Origin: a virus
Strand: one strand, 5' to 3'
IMG/VR virus record: IMGVR_UViG_3300046715_000149
Span: 1-64,000 of that record
Length of the DNA stretch: 64,000 nt
The number at the start of each line of letters is the position of its first letter. The first letter of the stretch is position 1. The translations under genes and the position numbers were made by a program. Below are positions 63,981 through 64,000 of the stretch, piece after piece. Below the pieces are notes generated by a model. It had not been told where the DNA came from, ran no database searches, and worked only from the letters and a program-made list of their open reading frames with translations.

Positions 63981-64000
63981 GTGGTTTCTCCTGGCGTGAG

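Noticed and set aside
1-64000. Search for an integrase (tyrosine or serine recombinase) and a DNA polymerase
   Set aside because: No frame showed a recombinase active site or polymerase motifs. They may lie outside the window, so a temperate lifestyle is not proved.

Overview
This 64 kb window is a high-GC, densely coding bacteriophage or prophage sequence, most likely from a siphovirus of an actinobacterium. The host assignment is an inference from four things. The GC content is strongly biased at codon third positions. Many genes start with GTG and overlap by ATGA, GTGA or TGATG. Several families are typical of actinobacteria and their phages (DUF2637/SpdB-like membrane protein, FtsK-like ATPase, DUF6221, DUF1906 lysin). 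The structural genes follow the order terminase, portal, MuF/protease, decoration, major capsid, connectors, tail tube, tail chaperones with frameshift, tape measure, minor tail, lysin. No integrase is visible, and both window ends cut through coding regions, so this is not shown to be a complete genome.

Layout. (1) 1-9.5 kb is transcribed leftwards. It holds a truncated FtsK/SpoIIIE-like ATPase, an excisionase-type HTH, two multi-pass membrane proteins, a GIY-YIG nuclease, a clamp-like protein, a J-domain protein and many small unknowns. It ends in a non-coding stretch with a tRNA-like element. (2) 9.5-9.6 kb is a divergent regulatory region between a small putative regulator and the rightward early genes. 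(3) 9.6-24 kb is rightward replication and recombination: YqaJ-type exonuclease, DnaQ-like exonuclease, ERF annealing protein, a SNF2-type helicase split by an intein, a DNA methyltransferase, a deoxyribosyltransferase-like protein, DnaN clamp, MazG-like protein, an FHA-domain protein and a DUF3987-type helicase. A short AT-rich region with GGGGTTCA dyads follows the helicase and is the best origin candidate. (4) 24-34 kb carries small accessory genes, RusA, an XRE regulator, a staphylococcal-nuclease homologue, an HNH protein and a membrane-anchored globin. (5) 34-62 kb is the late region. It is interrupted by leftward accessory genes (36.2-37.5, 44.2-44.5, 50.8-51.1 kb and a secreted glycerophosphodiesterase at 58.5-59.3 kb). 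(6) 62.2-64 kb is again leftward. If the molecule is circular or circularly permuted, this block would continue into region 1.

The most distinctive feature is a dispersed set of near-identical promoters (TTGCgy, 17-18 bp spacer ending GGGAG, then TACAGT) in front of accessory genes on both strands. In four cases the start codon lies exactly six bases after the -10 box, which predicts leaderless mRNAs. Several copies contain the dyad GTACTnnnAGTAC over the -10 box, and one is expanded into a perfect 13+6+13 inverted repeat in front of the helicase operon. This looks like one phage-specific regulon controlled by a single repressor or activator. Other points of interest are the class 3-type intein, the globin, the FHA protein, the origin candidate and two tRNA-like elements with abnormal anticodon arms. 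No DNA polymerase gene is visible although one clear and one possible sliding clamp are encoded.
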